Source: Paracoccaceae bacterium
GTDB lineage: Bacteria > Pseudomonadota > Alphaproteobacteria > Rhodobacterales > Rhodobacteraceae
Direction: 5' to 3'
DNA length: 64,000 bases
Assembly (NCBI GenBank): GCA_014872815.1
Contig: WKFK01000008.1
Location: forward strand, 116,534 to 180,533
Of this stretch, positions 7,784-16,783 are shown piece after piece. Position numbers and translations under genes: made by a program. The notes beneath the pieces were generated by a model. The model saw only the letters and a program-made list of their open reading frames with translations, was not told the DNA's origin and ran no database searches. Position 1 is the stretch's first letter. Each line of letters starts with the position of its first letter.

Positions 7784-9070
7784 ATGGCTCTGGATACTGA
7801 AAACGGCATTGCGACCTACGACGCACCACAGAAAGATCTCTACGAAGTGGGCGAAATGCCTCCGATGGGGCATGTCCCTAAACAGATGTACGCGTGGGCG
7901 ATCCGCCGCGAGCGTCAGGGCGAGCCTAACAAGGCGATGCTTCAGGAAGTTGTGGATGTGCCCACGCTGGACAGCCACGAAGTGCTGGTTTTGGTGATGG
8001 CCGCGGGCGTGAACTACAACGGTGTTTGGGCCGGTCTCGGTGTGCCGATCTCCATGTTCGACGTGCACAAGCAGCCGTATCACATTGCCGGTTCTGATGC
8101 GTCCGGCATCGTTTGGGCCGTGGGTGACAAGGTAAAGCGCTGGAAAGTGGGCGACGAAGTTGTGATCCACTGCAACCAGGATGATGGCGACGATGAGCAC
8201 TGCAACGGTGGCGACCCGATGTTCTCTGACAGCCAGCGCATCTGGGGCTATGAAACCCCTGACGGATCTTTCTCTCAGTTCACCCGAGTGCAGGCGCAGC
8301 AGTTGATGCCACGTCCGAAGCACCTGACCTGGGAAGAGAGCGCGTGCTACACACTGACACTGGCGACCGCCTACCGGATGCTGTTTGGCCACGAGCCACA
8401 TGATCTGAAGCCGGGCCAAAATGTTCTGGTATGGGGCGCGTCCGGTGGTCTGGGTTCTTATGCAATCCAGCTGATCAACACCGCCGGTGCCAATGCGATT
8501 GGGGTGATTTCGGACGAGAGCAAGCGTGACTTTGTCATGGGGCTTGGCGCGAAAGGTGTGATCAACCGCAACGACTTCAACTGCTGGGGTCAGCTGCCGA
8601 CTGTGAACACGCCGGAGTACAATGACTGGCTGAAAGAGGCGCGCAAGTTTGGTAAGGCGATCTGGGAGATCACCGGCAAAGGCGTGAACGTGGACATGGT
8701 GTTTGAACACCCAGGTCAGGCGACCTTCCCTGTGTCCACTTTGGTGGTGAAAAAGGGCGGCATGGTTGTGATCTGCGCCGGTACCTCCGGGTTCAACTGT
8801 ACCTTTGACGTGCGGTACATGTGGATGCACCAGAAGCGCCTGCAGGGCTCCCACTTTGCCCACCTGAAGCAGGCTGCGGCCGCCAACCAGTTGATGGTGG
8901 AGCGTCGTCTGGACCCCTGTATGTCTGAAGTGTTCCCTTGGGCGGAGCTGCCGGATGCGCATATGAAGATGCTGCGCAACGAACACAAGCCGGGCAACAT
9001 GTCGGTGCTGGTACAGGCGCCGAAGACCGGCCTTCGCACACTGGAAGATGTGCTCGACGCGGGCAAGTAA
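7784..9070 (+). CDS. ccrA: crotonyl-CoA carboxylase/reductase
   Basis: Reductively carboxylates crotonyl-CoA with CO2 and NADPH to (2S)-ethylmalonyl-CoA, the committing step of the ethylmalonyl-CoA pathway. The 428-residue protein is a medium-chain dehydrogenase/reductase. The GroES-like half holds VNYNGVWAGLG near 76-86, and the Rossmann half binds NADPH through WGASGGLGSY at 217-226. The ATG at 7784 is chosen because AGGAGG lies at 7772-7777 and the length then fits the family; the frame is open further upstream. A strong terminator follows. The product passes through an epimerase, not in this window, to the ethylmalonyl-CoA mutase encoded 1.7 kb upstream on the other strand. Confidence 0.94.
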   Translation: MALDTENGIATYDAPQKDLYEVGEMPPMGHVPKQMYAWAIRRERQGEPNKAMLQEVVDVPTLDSHEVLVLVMAAGVNYNGVWAGLGVPISMFDVHKQPYHIAGSDASGIVWAVGDKVKRWKVGDEVVIHCNQDDGDDEHCNGGDPMFSDSQRIWGYETPDGSFSQFTRVQAQQLMPRPKHLTWEESACYTLTLATAYRMLFGHEPHDLKPGQNVLVWGASGGLGSYAIQLINTAGANAIGVISDESKRDFVMGLGAKGVINRNDFNCWGQLPTVNTPEYNDWLKEARKFGKAIWEITGKGVNVDMVFEHPGQATFPVSTLVVKKGGMVVICAGTSGFNCTFDVRYMWMHQKRLQGSHFAHLKQAAAANQLMVERRLDPCMSEVFPWAELPDAHMKMLRNEHKPGNMSVLVQAPKTGLRTLEDVLDAGK

Positions 9071-9115
9071 GCCTTAGAATTTGGTCAAACGGTTTTCCCC
9101 CGTTTTCCTCCTCAG

Positions 9116-9149
9116 CCCCCGGAACCATTTGGTTTCGGGGGTCTTTTTT
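9116..9149 (+). terminator. intrinsic terminator of ccr
   Basis: CCCCCGGAACC pairs with GGTTTCGGGGG (one mismatch) around a 4-base loop, followed by TCTTTTTT. This is a textbook rho-independent terminator 46 bases after the ccr stop. Confidence 0.85.
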
Positions 9150-9260
9150 GTTTGGTGTACCTTGATTTTTCAATCGTTTTCACGGTGATATGTGTTTTGC
9201 GTAGAGCGCTCTTGTCTTTGGAGAAGTCCTGGCAAGGGCATTTCCACGTGCAATAGAGGT

Positions 9261-9944
9261 ATGGGTTTGGCGGTTATGGTTTTCGTTCTATTTGTCACCG
9301 CAGTTGGCTTTGTTCTGGGCAAAAAGCTCGCGCCACGCGTTCAAATCTCCATTCCTGTTTTCTATGCCGTTCTCGCGGTGATTTGGGTGGGCGTGTCCGC
9401 ATACTTTTTTTGGTATTATGAAGACGCGCCAAAAAATTGGTTTCCCGGCGGCGCGCCGGTTCTGCTCGAATTGATGTGGATGTTTGGGGTGGCTGTTTTG
9501 GTGGGGTGCTTGTGGCCCAAAACAGGGCGTTTTGTTGGTGCCTCGGTCTTTCCACACTGGGGGCACAGGGTGGTTTTGGTCTCTCTGGCGGTGTGTGTCG
9601 TATATATGTTTACCAGCCTCGACGAGGTCGTGTCGCTTGGTCTTTCAGCGGCGGAAGTACGGTTGGTCACGTCCATTTTCGTGGTTTTTGGTGGGCCAGT
9701 TATTGCACTAAGTACGTGGTGGTTCGTGCGCGGAGGGTCGATGAGGCTTGGCCTGTCAATGAGCGCTGGCCTTGCTCTCTTGGTTGTACTGGTCGTGGCT
9801 TGCACCATTGTGTTCTACTCTGGATGGGAGATGGTGATAGGCCTCCTTGCGGCCTTGGCTTTGGGCGCATTTTTTGTTGCCATTTTGGTCGGCATGTACA
9901 TCGCGTTGCTTGTTCTTACTTGGTCGAAGAACTCAACAACTTGA
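9261..9944 (+). CDS. hypothetical multi-pass membrane protein
   Basis: A 227-residue protein that I do not recognise. It contains about six hydrophobic segments spread along its length (starting GLAVMVFVLFVTAVGF) with short, partly charged loops, so it is probably an inner-membrane protein. It carries no evident catalytic or metal-binding motif. The start is uncertain: ATG at 9261 has GAGG only a few bases upstream, ATG at 9276 is an alternative, and a GTG-initiated frame reaches back to 9192. It lies between the ccr terminator and the helicase gene and may have its own promoter. Confidence 0.55.
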   Translation: MGLAVMVFVLFVTAVGFVLGKKLAPRVQISIPVFYAVLAVIWVGVSAYFFWYYEDAPKNWFPGGAPVLLELMWMFGVAVLVGCLWPKTGRFVGASVFPHWGHRVVLVSLAVCVVYMFTSLDEVVSLGLSAAEVRLVTSIFVVFGGPVIALSTWWFVRGGSMRLGLSMSAGLALLVVLVVACTIVFYSGWEMVIGLLAALALGAFFVAILVGMYIALLVLTWSKNSTT

Positions 9945-10001
9945 GTCCAATTGCGTCGAAACCCGCTGGCCCCCAATCGCTGCCCGCTATAGGGTCGCGC
10001 C

Positions 10002-11534
10002 ATGAGCAGTACCTCCATCACATTCAGCCACGATCAGGCCGAGGCCTTTGACAATATCTCCGCCCTGCTGAAGAGGCTGGGGGTGGATTTGGACGAGGGC
10101 CTTTTGACGCCCGCGACCGAAGGCAGGCAGGCGATTGCTGCGGTGACCGGTAAGGCCGGGTCGGGCAAGACGTTGTTACTGTCGGAGATGGTGAAAGCGT
10201 TGGAAGGCGCAGGGGTGGATATTGTCTCCGGCGACTATGAAGGCAAGCGCAAGAAGGATCACCGGACGCTGGCCATTCTGGCGCCGACCAACAAGGCGGC
10301 GAGTGTGCTGCGGATGCGTGGTGTGCCGGCGACGACCATTCACCGGATCATCTACACGCCAGTCTATGATCCCGAGTATGAGAAGATCGCGGAATGGCTG
10401 GCGGACAATGGTGAGCGGCCAGAGATTGAGGGGCTGACAGATGAGGCGCTGGATCGGGCGGCGGAGTTTTATAAGCAGCACAAGTCCATCCCGGGGGCTT
10501 TGGCGGCGGCTGGGCTGCGGGGCAGTGACTTTATCACCGGCTGGAAGCGGCGGGATGATCCGCTGGACATCGGGTTTATCGATGAAAGCTCGATGCTGGA
10601 TGACAAGCAGTTTGATGATTTGAAAGAGATTTTCAGCACGTTGGTGCTGTTTGGCGATCCGGCCCAGTTGGCGCCGGTGAACCAGTCGGGCGCGATGGTG
10701 TTTGATAAGCTGCCTGCGCCTGCGGTCTACAATCTGGAGCGCATTCACCGCCAAGACGCCGACAACCCGATTTTGGATTTGGCCCATGCGCTGGCTGATC
10801 CGCAGCTGGAGTTCCATGACTTTGAGCGCATGGTCGAGGACACCGCGCGCAAGGATGATCGGGTGCAGTTTGCCCAGCGGGTGGAAGTTGACTTGATGGC
10901 GCGCTCGCCGGTTTTGGTGTGGCGCAATGCGACGCGTATTCGGCTGATCAACGCGTTTCGCATGGTGCATGGCGCGCCGGAGGATGAGCTGCTGGAAGGC
11001 GAGCCGCTGATCTGTGATGGGATTGAGCTGCCGATGAAGCATCGTAAGAAGCGGCTCGATCTGGAAGCTCGGGGCCTGATCAAGGGCGCGCAGGTGATTT
11101 ATCTGGGGCCTGGGCGCAAGCCGGGATTTTCGCGGCTGCACGTCATGGGGGCGGAAGATCCGCGTGTGTCTGCCGCCTCGATTGTGAAGATCGAGATGCC
11201 GGATGAGGAAGAGCCGTTTATTCCCTATGCGGCGCGCATGGGAGCGACGTTCCTGCATGGCGCGGCGGTGACCATTCACAAGGCGCAGGGCTCTCAGTGG
11301 GAGAACGTGCAGGTGTTTGCACCGGACCTTTATGTGGCGGCGCGGATGAACCGCAGTGAGGCGGGGCAGCCGTTGTGGAAGCGGCTGGCTTATGTGGCGA
11401 TTACGCGGGCCAGTGAACGGCTGCATTGGGTGGTGCGCAATCGGCTGGCCAAGCCGTCGGGTCCGCTAGACGTGAGTGATTTGACAGTGGCGCCTGCGCC
11501 GCTGGAGTTGATGGCGCAGGAGGAGAGCGCATGA
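10002..11534 (+). CDS. RecD-like ATP-dependent DNA helicase (AAA/UvrD-type superfamily 1)
   Basis: A 510-residue SF1 helicase of the RecD/Pif1 type. The Walker A motif GKAGSGKT is at 50-57, Walker B is IDESSMLD, motif III is GDPAQLAPV, and the C-terminal UvrD_C_2-like part shows TIHKAQGSQW and the arginine-bearing VAITRASERL. It most likely unwinds or translocates on DNA during repair or recombination. No exonuclease domain and no RecB/C partner are present. Its stop overlaps the next gene's start by 4 bases (ATGA), giving translational coupling to an SDR that has no obvious functional link. Confidence 0.82.
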   Translation: MSSTSITFSHDQAEAFDNISALLKRLGVDLDEGLLTPATEGRQAIAAVTGKAGSGKTLLLSEMVKALEGAGVDIVSGDYEGKRKKDHRTLAILAPTNKAASVLRMRGVPATTIHRIIYTPVYDPEYEKIAEWLADNGERPEIEGLTDEALDRAAEFYKQHKSIPGALAAAGLRGSDFITGWKRRDDPLDIGFIDESSMLDDKQFDDLKEIFSTLVLFGDPAQLAPVNQSGAMVFDKLPAPAVYNLERIHRQDADNPILDLAHALADPQLEFHDFERMVEDTARKDDRVQFAQRVEVDLMARSPVLVWRNATRIRLINAFRMVHGAPEDELLEGEPLICDGIELPMKHRKKRLDLEARGLIKGAQVIYLGPGRKPGFSRLHVMGAEDPRVSAASIVKIEMPDEEEPFIPYAARMGATFLHGAAVTIHKAQGSQWENVQVFAPDLYVAARMNRSEAGQPLWKRLAYVAITRASERLHWVVRNRLAKPSGPLDVSDLTVAPAPLELMAQEESA

Positions 11535-12259
11535 AAAGCATCATTGTGACCGGCGCGAGCCAAGGGATTGGTAGGGCGACAGCGGTGGCCTTTCTTGAAG
11601 CCGGTTGGCGGGTTGGCGTGCTGGCACGTAGCGAAGAGAAGCTGCAAGCGATCGCCGATGAGTATGTGAACGCTGTGCCGCTGGTGGCGGATGTGACCGA
11701 TGCGGCGGCGATGGAGAGCGCCTTTGCGCGGTTTGTGGCGCGCGCCGAACGGCTGGATGCGCTGTTCAACAATGCGGGTATGTTTGGGCCTGCGGGGTCA
11801 ATTGACGAGATCGATTTGGGCGGCTTTGACCAGGTGCTGGATGTGAATGTGCGGGGCATGTTTATTGCCGCCAAGCTGGCCTATGCGCAGATGCGCCGTC
11901 AGGTGCCACAGGGCGGGCGTATCATCAACAACGGATCGTTGTCGGCGCATGTGCCGCGTGAAGGCTCGGTGTGCTACACGCTCACCAAGCATGCGGTGAC
12001 GGGGCTGACACGCACCTTGTCGCTGGACGGTCGGCCGTATGACATTGCCTGTGGTCAGATCGACATTGGCAATGCTGAGACCGATATGGTGGCGGGGTTG
12101 AATGCGGCGCTGGTCGCTGATGGCAAAGCGCCCAATGCCACGATGGATGTGCAGGATGCGGCCCGGTCGGTGCTGCATATGGCGGAGATGCCGCTGAATG
12201 CCAACGTGCAGTTCATGACGGTCATGGCGACCAAAATGCCTTACATCGGGCGCGGTTAG
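11531..12259 (+). CDS. short-chain dehydrogenase/reductase (SDR)
   Basis: A 242-residue classical SDR. The cofactor loop TGASQGIG is at 7-14, the NNAG motif at 80-83, the catalytic Ser is in NNGSLS near 136-138, and YTLTK gives Tyr149 and Lys153. Arg near position 33 after the second strand (LARSEE) suggests NADP(H). The substrate cannot be read from the sequence. The start codon overlaps the helicase stop by 4 bases, so the two are translated from one message. A bidirectional terminator lies 20 bases downstream. Confidence 0.85.
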   Translation: MKSIIVTGASQGIGRATAVAFLEAGWRVGVLARSEEKLQAIADEYVNAVPLVADVTDAAAMESAFARFVARAERLDALFNNAGMFGPAGSIDEIDLGGFDQVLDVNVRGMFIAAKLAYAQMRRQVPQGGRIINNGSLSAHVPREGSVCYTLTKHAVTGLTRTLSLDGRPYDIACGQIDIGNAETDMVAGLNAALVADGKAPNATMDVQDAARSVLHMAEMPLNANVQFMTVMATKMPYIGRG

Positions 12260-12268
12260 GCGCTTCCC

Positions 12269-12305
12269 AAAAAGGGAAAGCCCTCGACCGGGGGAGGTCG
12301 AGGGC
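12269..12305. terminator. bidirectional terminator between the SDR and PhoX-like genes
   Basis: A perfect 10-bp stem, GCCCTCGACC (12280-12289) with GGTCGAGGGC (12296-12305), has a 6-base loop. On the minus strand it is followed by TTTCCCTTTTT, so it best serves the PhoX-like gene; it sits between convergent genes. Confidence 0.7.
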
Positions 12306-12370
12306 GAATGATTTGGTGCTAAAAAGCGGGATGTGAAAAGGTATTTTGGTAGTCAGAATTTGCGTCGTCG

Positions 12371-14269
12371 TTATCCAATGAGGCCGCCGTCTGTGCGACG
12401 TACCGCAAAAACACCAGACCGTGGCACGGAGGTGCCGCCATCCGGGAAGTGGGAGTTGCCTTTTTCGCCCGGGTGCTGAATGCCGACAAACATGGTGCGG
12501 CGGTCCGGGGACCAGCAAACTCCGGTGACTTCGCATTCTTTGGGGCCAACCAGGAAGCGGCGGATTTCACCGGTGACGGTGTCGCCCGCAAGCATCTGGT
12601 TGTTGCCCATGCCCGCAAAGTCGCCTTCGTTAGAGTATTTGCCGTCGGTCTGGATCCACAACAGGCCGGTGCTGTCAAAGGCCATGCCATCCGGTGAATT
12701 GAACATATTTCCGGCATTGATGTTCTCGCTGCCTGCATATGCATCATCATGCACATCTGGGTTGCCGGCCAGCGCGAAGAGGTTCCAGCTAAAGCCATTT
12801 GCGCTGTGGTCTTCGTTGTCGGGCATCCAGCGGGCGATCTGGCCGTAGTGGTTTTCGACACGTGGGTTTGGCCCGTTGGCCGAGGTGTCATCGCCGCCAG
12901 CATTTGGCTTTTTGCCCCGGTTCTTGTTGTTGGTGAGCGCAACAAAGGCTTCTGCCTTGGTTGGGTTCACCGCCACCCATTCTGGGCGGTCCATCGTGGT
13001 TGCGCCAACTTTGGACGCAGCCTGACGGGTATGGATGCGGATTTCCGCGTCGGACATGCCGGTGGTTTCCGGCGTCAGAGCCAGCCACTCGCCGCGCATG
13101 TCATCGTTGAATTTAGCAACAAAAAGGTCGCCATTTTCCAAAAGATCGCTGTTGTCGCCGGTCGCAGAGTAGGTGCCATGGGAGACAAACCGGTAGAGGA
13201 ACTCGCCGCGCTCATCGTCGCCGAGGTAGACAACTGCTTTGCCATTGGCCGCTAGGACCACAGCGGCGTTTTCGTGTTTGAAACGGCCCAGAGCTGTGCG
13301 TTTCTTGGGCGTGGAGGTTGGATCAAATGGATCAATTTCGACCACATAGCCCGCGCGGTTTGGCTCATTCGGGTTTTTGGAGACGTCAAAGCGCGCGTCC
13401 ACTTTGGCCCAGCCGTAGCCCCAGTCCTTGGAGGACACGCCGTAGCGCTTCAATTCGGCGGAGACTTCGTGGGCTTCATCTTCGGCAGAGAAGTAGCCGT
13501 TGAAGTTTTCTTCACAAGTCAGGTAGGTGCCCCACGGCGTTTCACCGTTGCCGCAGTTGTTCCAGGTGCCTTTGGTGGTGGTGCCGGTCGGATCTGCCTC
13601 GGTTTTCAGCAAGTCGTGGCCGGCTGCTGGGCCGGTCAGCTCCATATCGGTTTGCGGTGTGATGCGACGGTTCAGGTCACTGTCGACCACAACTTGCCAC
13701 TTACCAGCATCGTCGCGGGCCACTTCGAAAACCGACACGCCATGGGCGTTCATGCCTTTTTGCACGTCGTCGTCAGACACCCATTTGCCATCGGGGTTGT
13801 TGCCCCAGAGGATTTTACGGTTGGTGTATTCGTTGTTGATCGCCATGACGGTGCGGCCGTCTTTGGTGAAGATCGACATGCCGTCGTTGTTGTCGCCAAA
13901 GGCGCGGGCCTGAGATGCGGCGGTGCCGCGGGTGGCCTCGTCAAAGGCAGGGGCGTCGGAGAAAAGCGGATCGCCCCAGGTCACAACCTGTTCCCACTCA
14001 AAGCCCTCTGGCACAGTGATTGTGTCCTCAGTGTTGGCCGCAACCTGAGTAAAGCCAAAACGGTCCTCTGCGGCCACCGCCTCGCGAGTCAGCGCGGTGG
14101 TGCCGACCAGGAAAGAGCCGAGGCCAAAGGTCATCACACCGCCCAAGAAGCCACGACGGGACAACGCGGTTTCCACGATGCGGTCAAAGTCGGTTTCTTC
14201 CGCGCGGGGCGAGATCAACTCGTCAATTTCGTCAAAGGACAGATCGTCGGTGTGGATATCAGAGGACAT
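12371..14269 (-). CDS. phoX: Tat-exported PhoX-type phosphatase (DUF839)
   Basis: A 632-residue protein of the PhoX/DUF839 family, calcium- and iron-dependent alkaline phosphatases common in marine bacteria. A twin-arginine signal starts at SRRGFLGG (37-44) followed by a hydrophobic stretch ending ...AVAAED near 68, so the folded enzyme is exported to the periplasm. The body has family features such as GTWNNCGNGETPWGTYLTCEE, GYVVEIDPFDP and LGRFKHENA. Many marine family members are assigned only to DUF839, so activity is inferred. A Pho-box-like triple repeat 65-93 bases upstream of the start supports phosphate-starvation control. Confidence 0.82.
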   Translation of the reverse strand: MSSDIHTDDLSFDEIDELISPRAEETDFDRIVETALSRRGFLGGVMTFGLGSFLVGTTALTREAVAAEDRFGFTQVAANTEDTITVPEGFEWEQVVTWGDPLFSDAPAFDEATRGTAASQARAFGDNNDGMSIFTKDGRTVMAINNEYTNRKILWGNNPDGKWVSDDDVQKGMNAHGVSVFEVARDDAGKWQVVVDSDLNRRITPQTDMELTGPAAGHDLLKTEADPTGTTTKGTWNNCGNGETPWGTYLTCEENFNGYFSAEDEAHEVSAELKRYGVSSKDWGYGWAKVDARFDVSKNPNEPNRAGYVVEIDPFDPTSTPKKRTALGRFKHENAAVVLAANGKAVVYLGDDERGEFLYRFVSHGTYSATGDNSDLLENGDLFVAKFNDDMRGEWLALTPETTGMSDAEIRIHTRQAASKVGATTMDRPEWVAVNPTKAEAFVALTNNKNRGKKPNAGGDDTSANGPNPRVENHYGQIARWMPDNEDHSANGFSWNLFALAGNPDVHDDAYAGSENINAGNMFNSPDGMAFDSTGLLWIQTDGKYSNEGDFAGMGNNQMLAGDTVTGEIRRFLVGPKECEVTGVCWSPDRRTMFVGIQHPGEKGNSHFPDGGTSVPRSGVFAVRRTDGGLIG

Positions 14270-14333
14270 TCCTGGCTCCGTGGGCTTGGATCGATGGTTG
14301 ATGCCAAGGCTAGGAGGCCGTCGATTCAGATTC

Positions 14334-14362
14334 GTGACAAGCTGTTTGCAGTTTTGTGACGC
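14334..14362 (-). promoter_or_regulatory. Pho-box-like triple direct repeat upstream of the PhoX-like gene
   Basis: On the minus strand, GCGTCAC-AAAA-CTGCAAA-CAGC-TTGTCAC gives three 7-base units with exact 4-base spacers, an 11-base period. This is the PhoB site architecture. The unit nearest the gene matches CTGTCAC in 6/7 bases and the others more weakly. It sits 65 bases from the start codon, where a PhoB-activated -35 region would be expected. Confidence 0.55.
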
Positions 14363-14371
14363 TGGTCGGCG

Positions 14372-14857
14372 TTAGGCTGCTTCTGAAAGGAGCGCGTCCA
14401 GTTTCAAAGGCCGGCTGTACATTTGCAGGCTGCCATCGTCGTGGCGCGGCCACTCGGCGGTGTGGCGGTCACGATAGAGTTCGACGCCATTGCCGTCTGG
14501 ATCGTTGAAGTAGATGGCTTCGGAAACGCCATGGTCTGAGGCGCCCAGAACGGGATAGCCTGCGTCAATGACCCGTTGTACAGCGGTTGCGAGGTCGGCG
14601 CGGGATTTGTAGAGGATCGCGGTGTGAAACAGGCCGGTGTGGTGTTCTGGTGCGGGGCCGCTGCCTTTGCTGCGCCATGTGTTGAGGCCGATGTGATGGT
14701 GGTAGCCGTCTGAGCCGAGGAAGGCGGCGTCGTTGCCAAGGCGGGTTTGGACTTCGAAACCCAACACGTCAGAGTAAAACGCGATGGCGCGATCCAGATC
14801 CGCCACTTTCAGATGCACGTGTCCGATACGGGCGGAGGGGGCGTAAGATGCGGTCAT
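14372..14857 (-). CDS. VOC family protein (glyoxalase/dioxygenase fold)
   Basis: A 161-residue vicinal-oxygen-chelate protein with two beta-alpha-beta-beta-beta modules. The first begins IGHVHLKVADLDRAIAFY near residue 10, whose His is a usual metal ligand. HHHIGLNTW in the middle gives the second, and EAIYFNDPDGNGVELYRDR holds the final Glu ligand. This layout fits a metal-dependent glyoxalase- or extradiol-dioxygenase-like enzyme; the substrate is unknown. The ATG at 14857 has AGGAG 7 bases upstream. The gene is divergent from the acetyltransferase at 15044, with a shared 186-base promoter region in which I see no further feature. Confidence 0.82.
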   Translation of the reverse strand: MTASYAPSARIGHVHLKVADLDRAIAFYSDVLGFEVQTRLGNDAAFLGSDGYHHHIGLNTWRSKGSGPAPEHHTGLFHTAILYKSRADLATAVQRVIDAGYPVLGASDHGVSEAIYFNDPDGNGVELYRDRHTAEWPRHDDGSLQMYSRPLKLDALLSEAA

Positions 14858-15043
14858 GAGGTGTCTCCTTGGTTGACACCAAAATAGGAGGGTGGCTGCG
14901 CGCGGAAAACTTGCGAATTGGCGCGACATATGTGCGCAGATGCATAGTTTAAGGTCTTTGAGGCGCGGGGTTCACTCTGTCTGAGGTTGTATTTCAGGCT
15001 GCGATTGTAAGATTGGATCCAGAAATCAAAAAAGGACGAAAAA

Positions 15044-15589
15044 ATGGCTGTTGAGGTGCCAACACTTGAGACAGAGCGATTGATCCTGCGGGGGCATAGA
15101 GTGACGGATTTTGAGGCCAGCCTTGAGATGTGGTCTGAGCCTTCTGTGGTGGCGCATATCACAGGGGTGCCTTCCACACCTGAGCAAACATGGGCACGGT
15201 TGCTGCGGTATATCGGGCATTGGCAGGCGCTGGGCTATGGGTATTGGGTGATAGAGAGCAAGGCAGAGGGGGTGTTTGTTGGAGAAGCCGGTTTGGCAGA
15301 TTATCAACGAGATACAACACCCAGTGTGCGCGGTAAGCCGGAAGCAGGCTGGGCGTTGATACCTTCCGCACAGGGCAAAGGGTTGGCGACGGAGGCCGTG
15401 GCGGCGGTTTTGCGCTGGGCAGATGACAATCTGGCCCAAGAGTTTTCGGCGGCCAGCGCCATTTTTGATCCCGCCAATCAGGCCTCAATGCGGGTTGCGG
15501 AGAAGGTCGGGTTTGGAGCGCCGGTGATGGGCACCTATGGCGAAGTGGAATCGCTGTTTATGGAGCGGCCTTTGGGCAAGTCTGCTTGA
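15044..15589 (+). CDS. GNAT family N-acetyltransferase (RimJ/RimL type)
   Basis: A 181-residue protein beginning with the RimJ/RimL signature TLETERLILRG (7-17). The acetyl-CoA pyrophosphate loop is SAQGKGLATEA near 109-119, and PANQASMRVAEKVGF near 144-158 is the usual C-terminal motif. It transfers an acetyl group to an amine, a protein N-terminus or a small molecule; the target cannot be told. AAAGGACGAAAAA precedes the ATG. The gene shares a bidirectional terminator with trpS, which runs toward it. Confidence 0.85.
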   Translation: MAVEVPTLETERLILRGHRVTDFEASLEMWSEPSVVAHITGVPSTPEQTWARLLRYIGHWQALGYGYWVIESKAEGVFVGEAGLADYQRDTTPSVRGKPEAGWALIPSAQGKGLATEAVAAVLRWADDNLAQEFSAASAIFDPANQASMRVAEKVGFGAPVMGTYGEVESLFMERPLGKSA

Positions 15590-15601
15590 AGGGAACAAAA
15601 A

Positions 15602-15628
15602 AGCCCCGCCGATGGCGGGGCTGATTTT
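15602..15628. terminator. bidirectional intrinsic terminator
   Basis: AGCCCCGCC pairs with GGCGGGGCT around GAT. T5 follows on the plus strand, and a T-run follows on the minus strand (the A6 before the stem). It serves the convergent acetyltransferase and trpS genes. Confidence 0.88.
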
Positions 15629-15645
15629 TGTTCAGTGTGGTGCCT

Positions 15646-16683
15646 TTAGGCGCCAACCATACCGACAATCTCGTAGGTCTTTTTCAAGATTGGCGCGGCG
15701 ATTTCGCGGGCCTGACCTGCACCGTGGGCGAGGATCTTGTCGATCTCGTCCTGGTGTTCCATCAAGCGGGCCATTTCCGTGCTGATTGGGGAGAGCTTTT
15801 CTACGGCGAGTTCGGACAGCATGGGCTTGAACTCAGAGAACTGCTTGCCGCCAACATCGGCCAGAACCTGATCCACGGTCAGACCGGAGAGGCCTGCGTA
15901 GATGTTCACCAGGTTGCGCGCCTCTGGGCGGTCTTCCAGACCTTTGGCCTCTGACGGCAGCGCCTCCGGGTCGGTTTTGGCCTTGCGGATTTTCTTGGCG
16001 ATGGTGTCCGCGTCGTCGGTCATGTTGATGCGGGAGGCATCGGACGGATCGGATTTTGACATCTTTTTGGAGCCGTCGCGCAGAGACATCACACGCGTGG
16101 CTGCGCCCTCGATCACCGGCTCGGTGATTGGGAAGAAGTCGACGCCGTAGTCGTGGTTGAATTTGGTGGCGACATCACGTGTCAGCTCAAGGTGCTGTTT
16201 CTGATCCTCGCCCACAGGCACGTGGGTGGCGTGGTAGATCAGAATGTCTGCGGCCATCAGGGCCGGGTAAGCAAACAGGCCCAGCGACGCGTTTTGCGAA
16301 TTCTTACCAGCTTTGTCTTTCCATTGGGTCATGCGCTGCATCCAGCCCATGCGGGCGACGCAGTTGAAGATCCATGCCAGCTGCGCGTGTTCCGGCGCGG
16401 CGGATTGGTTGAACAAGATCGACTTTTCCGGGTCGATGCCTGCGGCAATGAAGCCGGCGCAGAGTTCGCGGGTGGCGCGTTGCAGTTTGGCTGGGTCTTG
16501 CCAGACTGTGATGGCATGCAGGTCAACCATGCAGAACACGGTCTCGTGGGTGCCGGCCTCTTGCATGTCGACAAAGCGCTTCATCGCGCCGAGGTAATTG
16601 CCCAGCGTCAGACCGCCCGAGGGTTGAATCCCGGAAAAGACGCGTGGGGTAAAGGTGGAGGACGTTTGGACCGCCTCGTTCAT
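15646..16683 (-). CDS. trpS: tryptophanyl-tRNA synthetase
   Basis: Charges tRNA-Trp with tryptophan in the cytoplasm. The 345-residue class I synthetase has the HIGH-equivalent segment [18 protein letters not shown] near 17-34 and the KMSKS loop KKMSKSDP in the C-terminal half, with the expected family length. The ATG at 16683 is preceded by GGAG at 8 bases; the longer open frame overlaps the ribosome-binding region of the divergent rhomboid-like gene and is rejected. The terminator at 15602-15628 follows. Confidence 0.96.
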   Translation of the reverse strand: MNEAVQTSSTFTPRVFSGIQPSGGLTLGNYLGAMKRFVDMQEAGTHETVFCMVDLHAITVWQDPAKLQRATRELCAGFIAAGIDPEKSILFNQSAAPEHAQLAWIFNCVARMGWMQRMTQWKDKAGKNSQNASLGLFAYPALMAADILIYHATHVPVGEDQKQHLELTRDVATKFNHDYGVDFFPITEPVIEGAATRVMSLRDGSKKMSKSDPSDASRINMTDDADTIAKKIRKAKTDPEALPSEAKGLEDRPEARNLVNIYAGLSGLTVDQVLADVGGKQFSEFKPMLSELAVEKLSPISTEMARLMEHQDEIDKILAHGAGQAREIAAPILKKTYEIVGMVGA

Positions 16684-16783
16684 TGGAAATACTCCATCTG
16701 GATTTGTTAGCCTGCTTGGCTTATCTCCGAGGCCAAACACCGTCAAGCCGGACCGGCACGCAGGGCGGGGAAGGAGTACAGGC

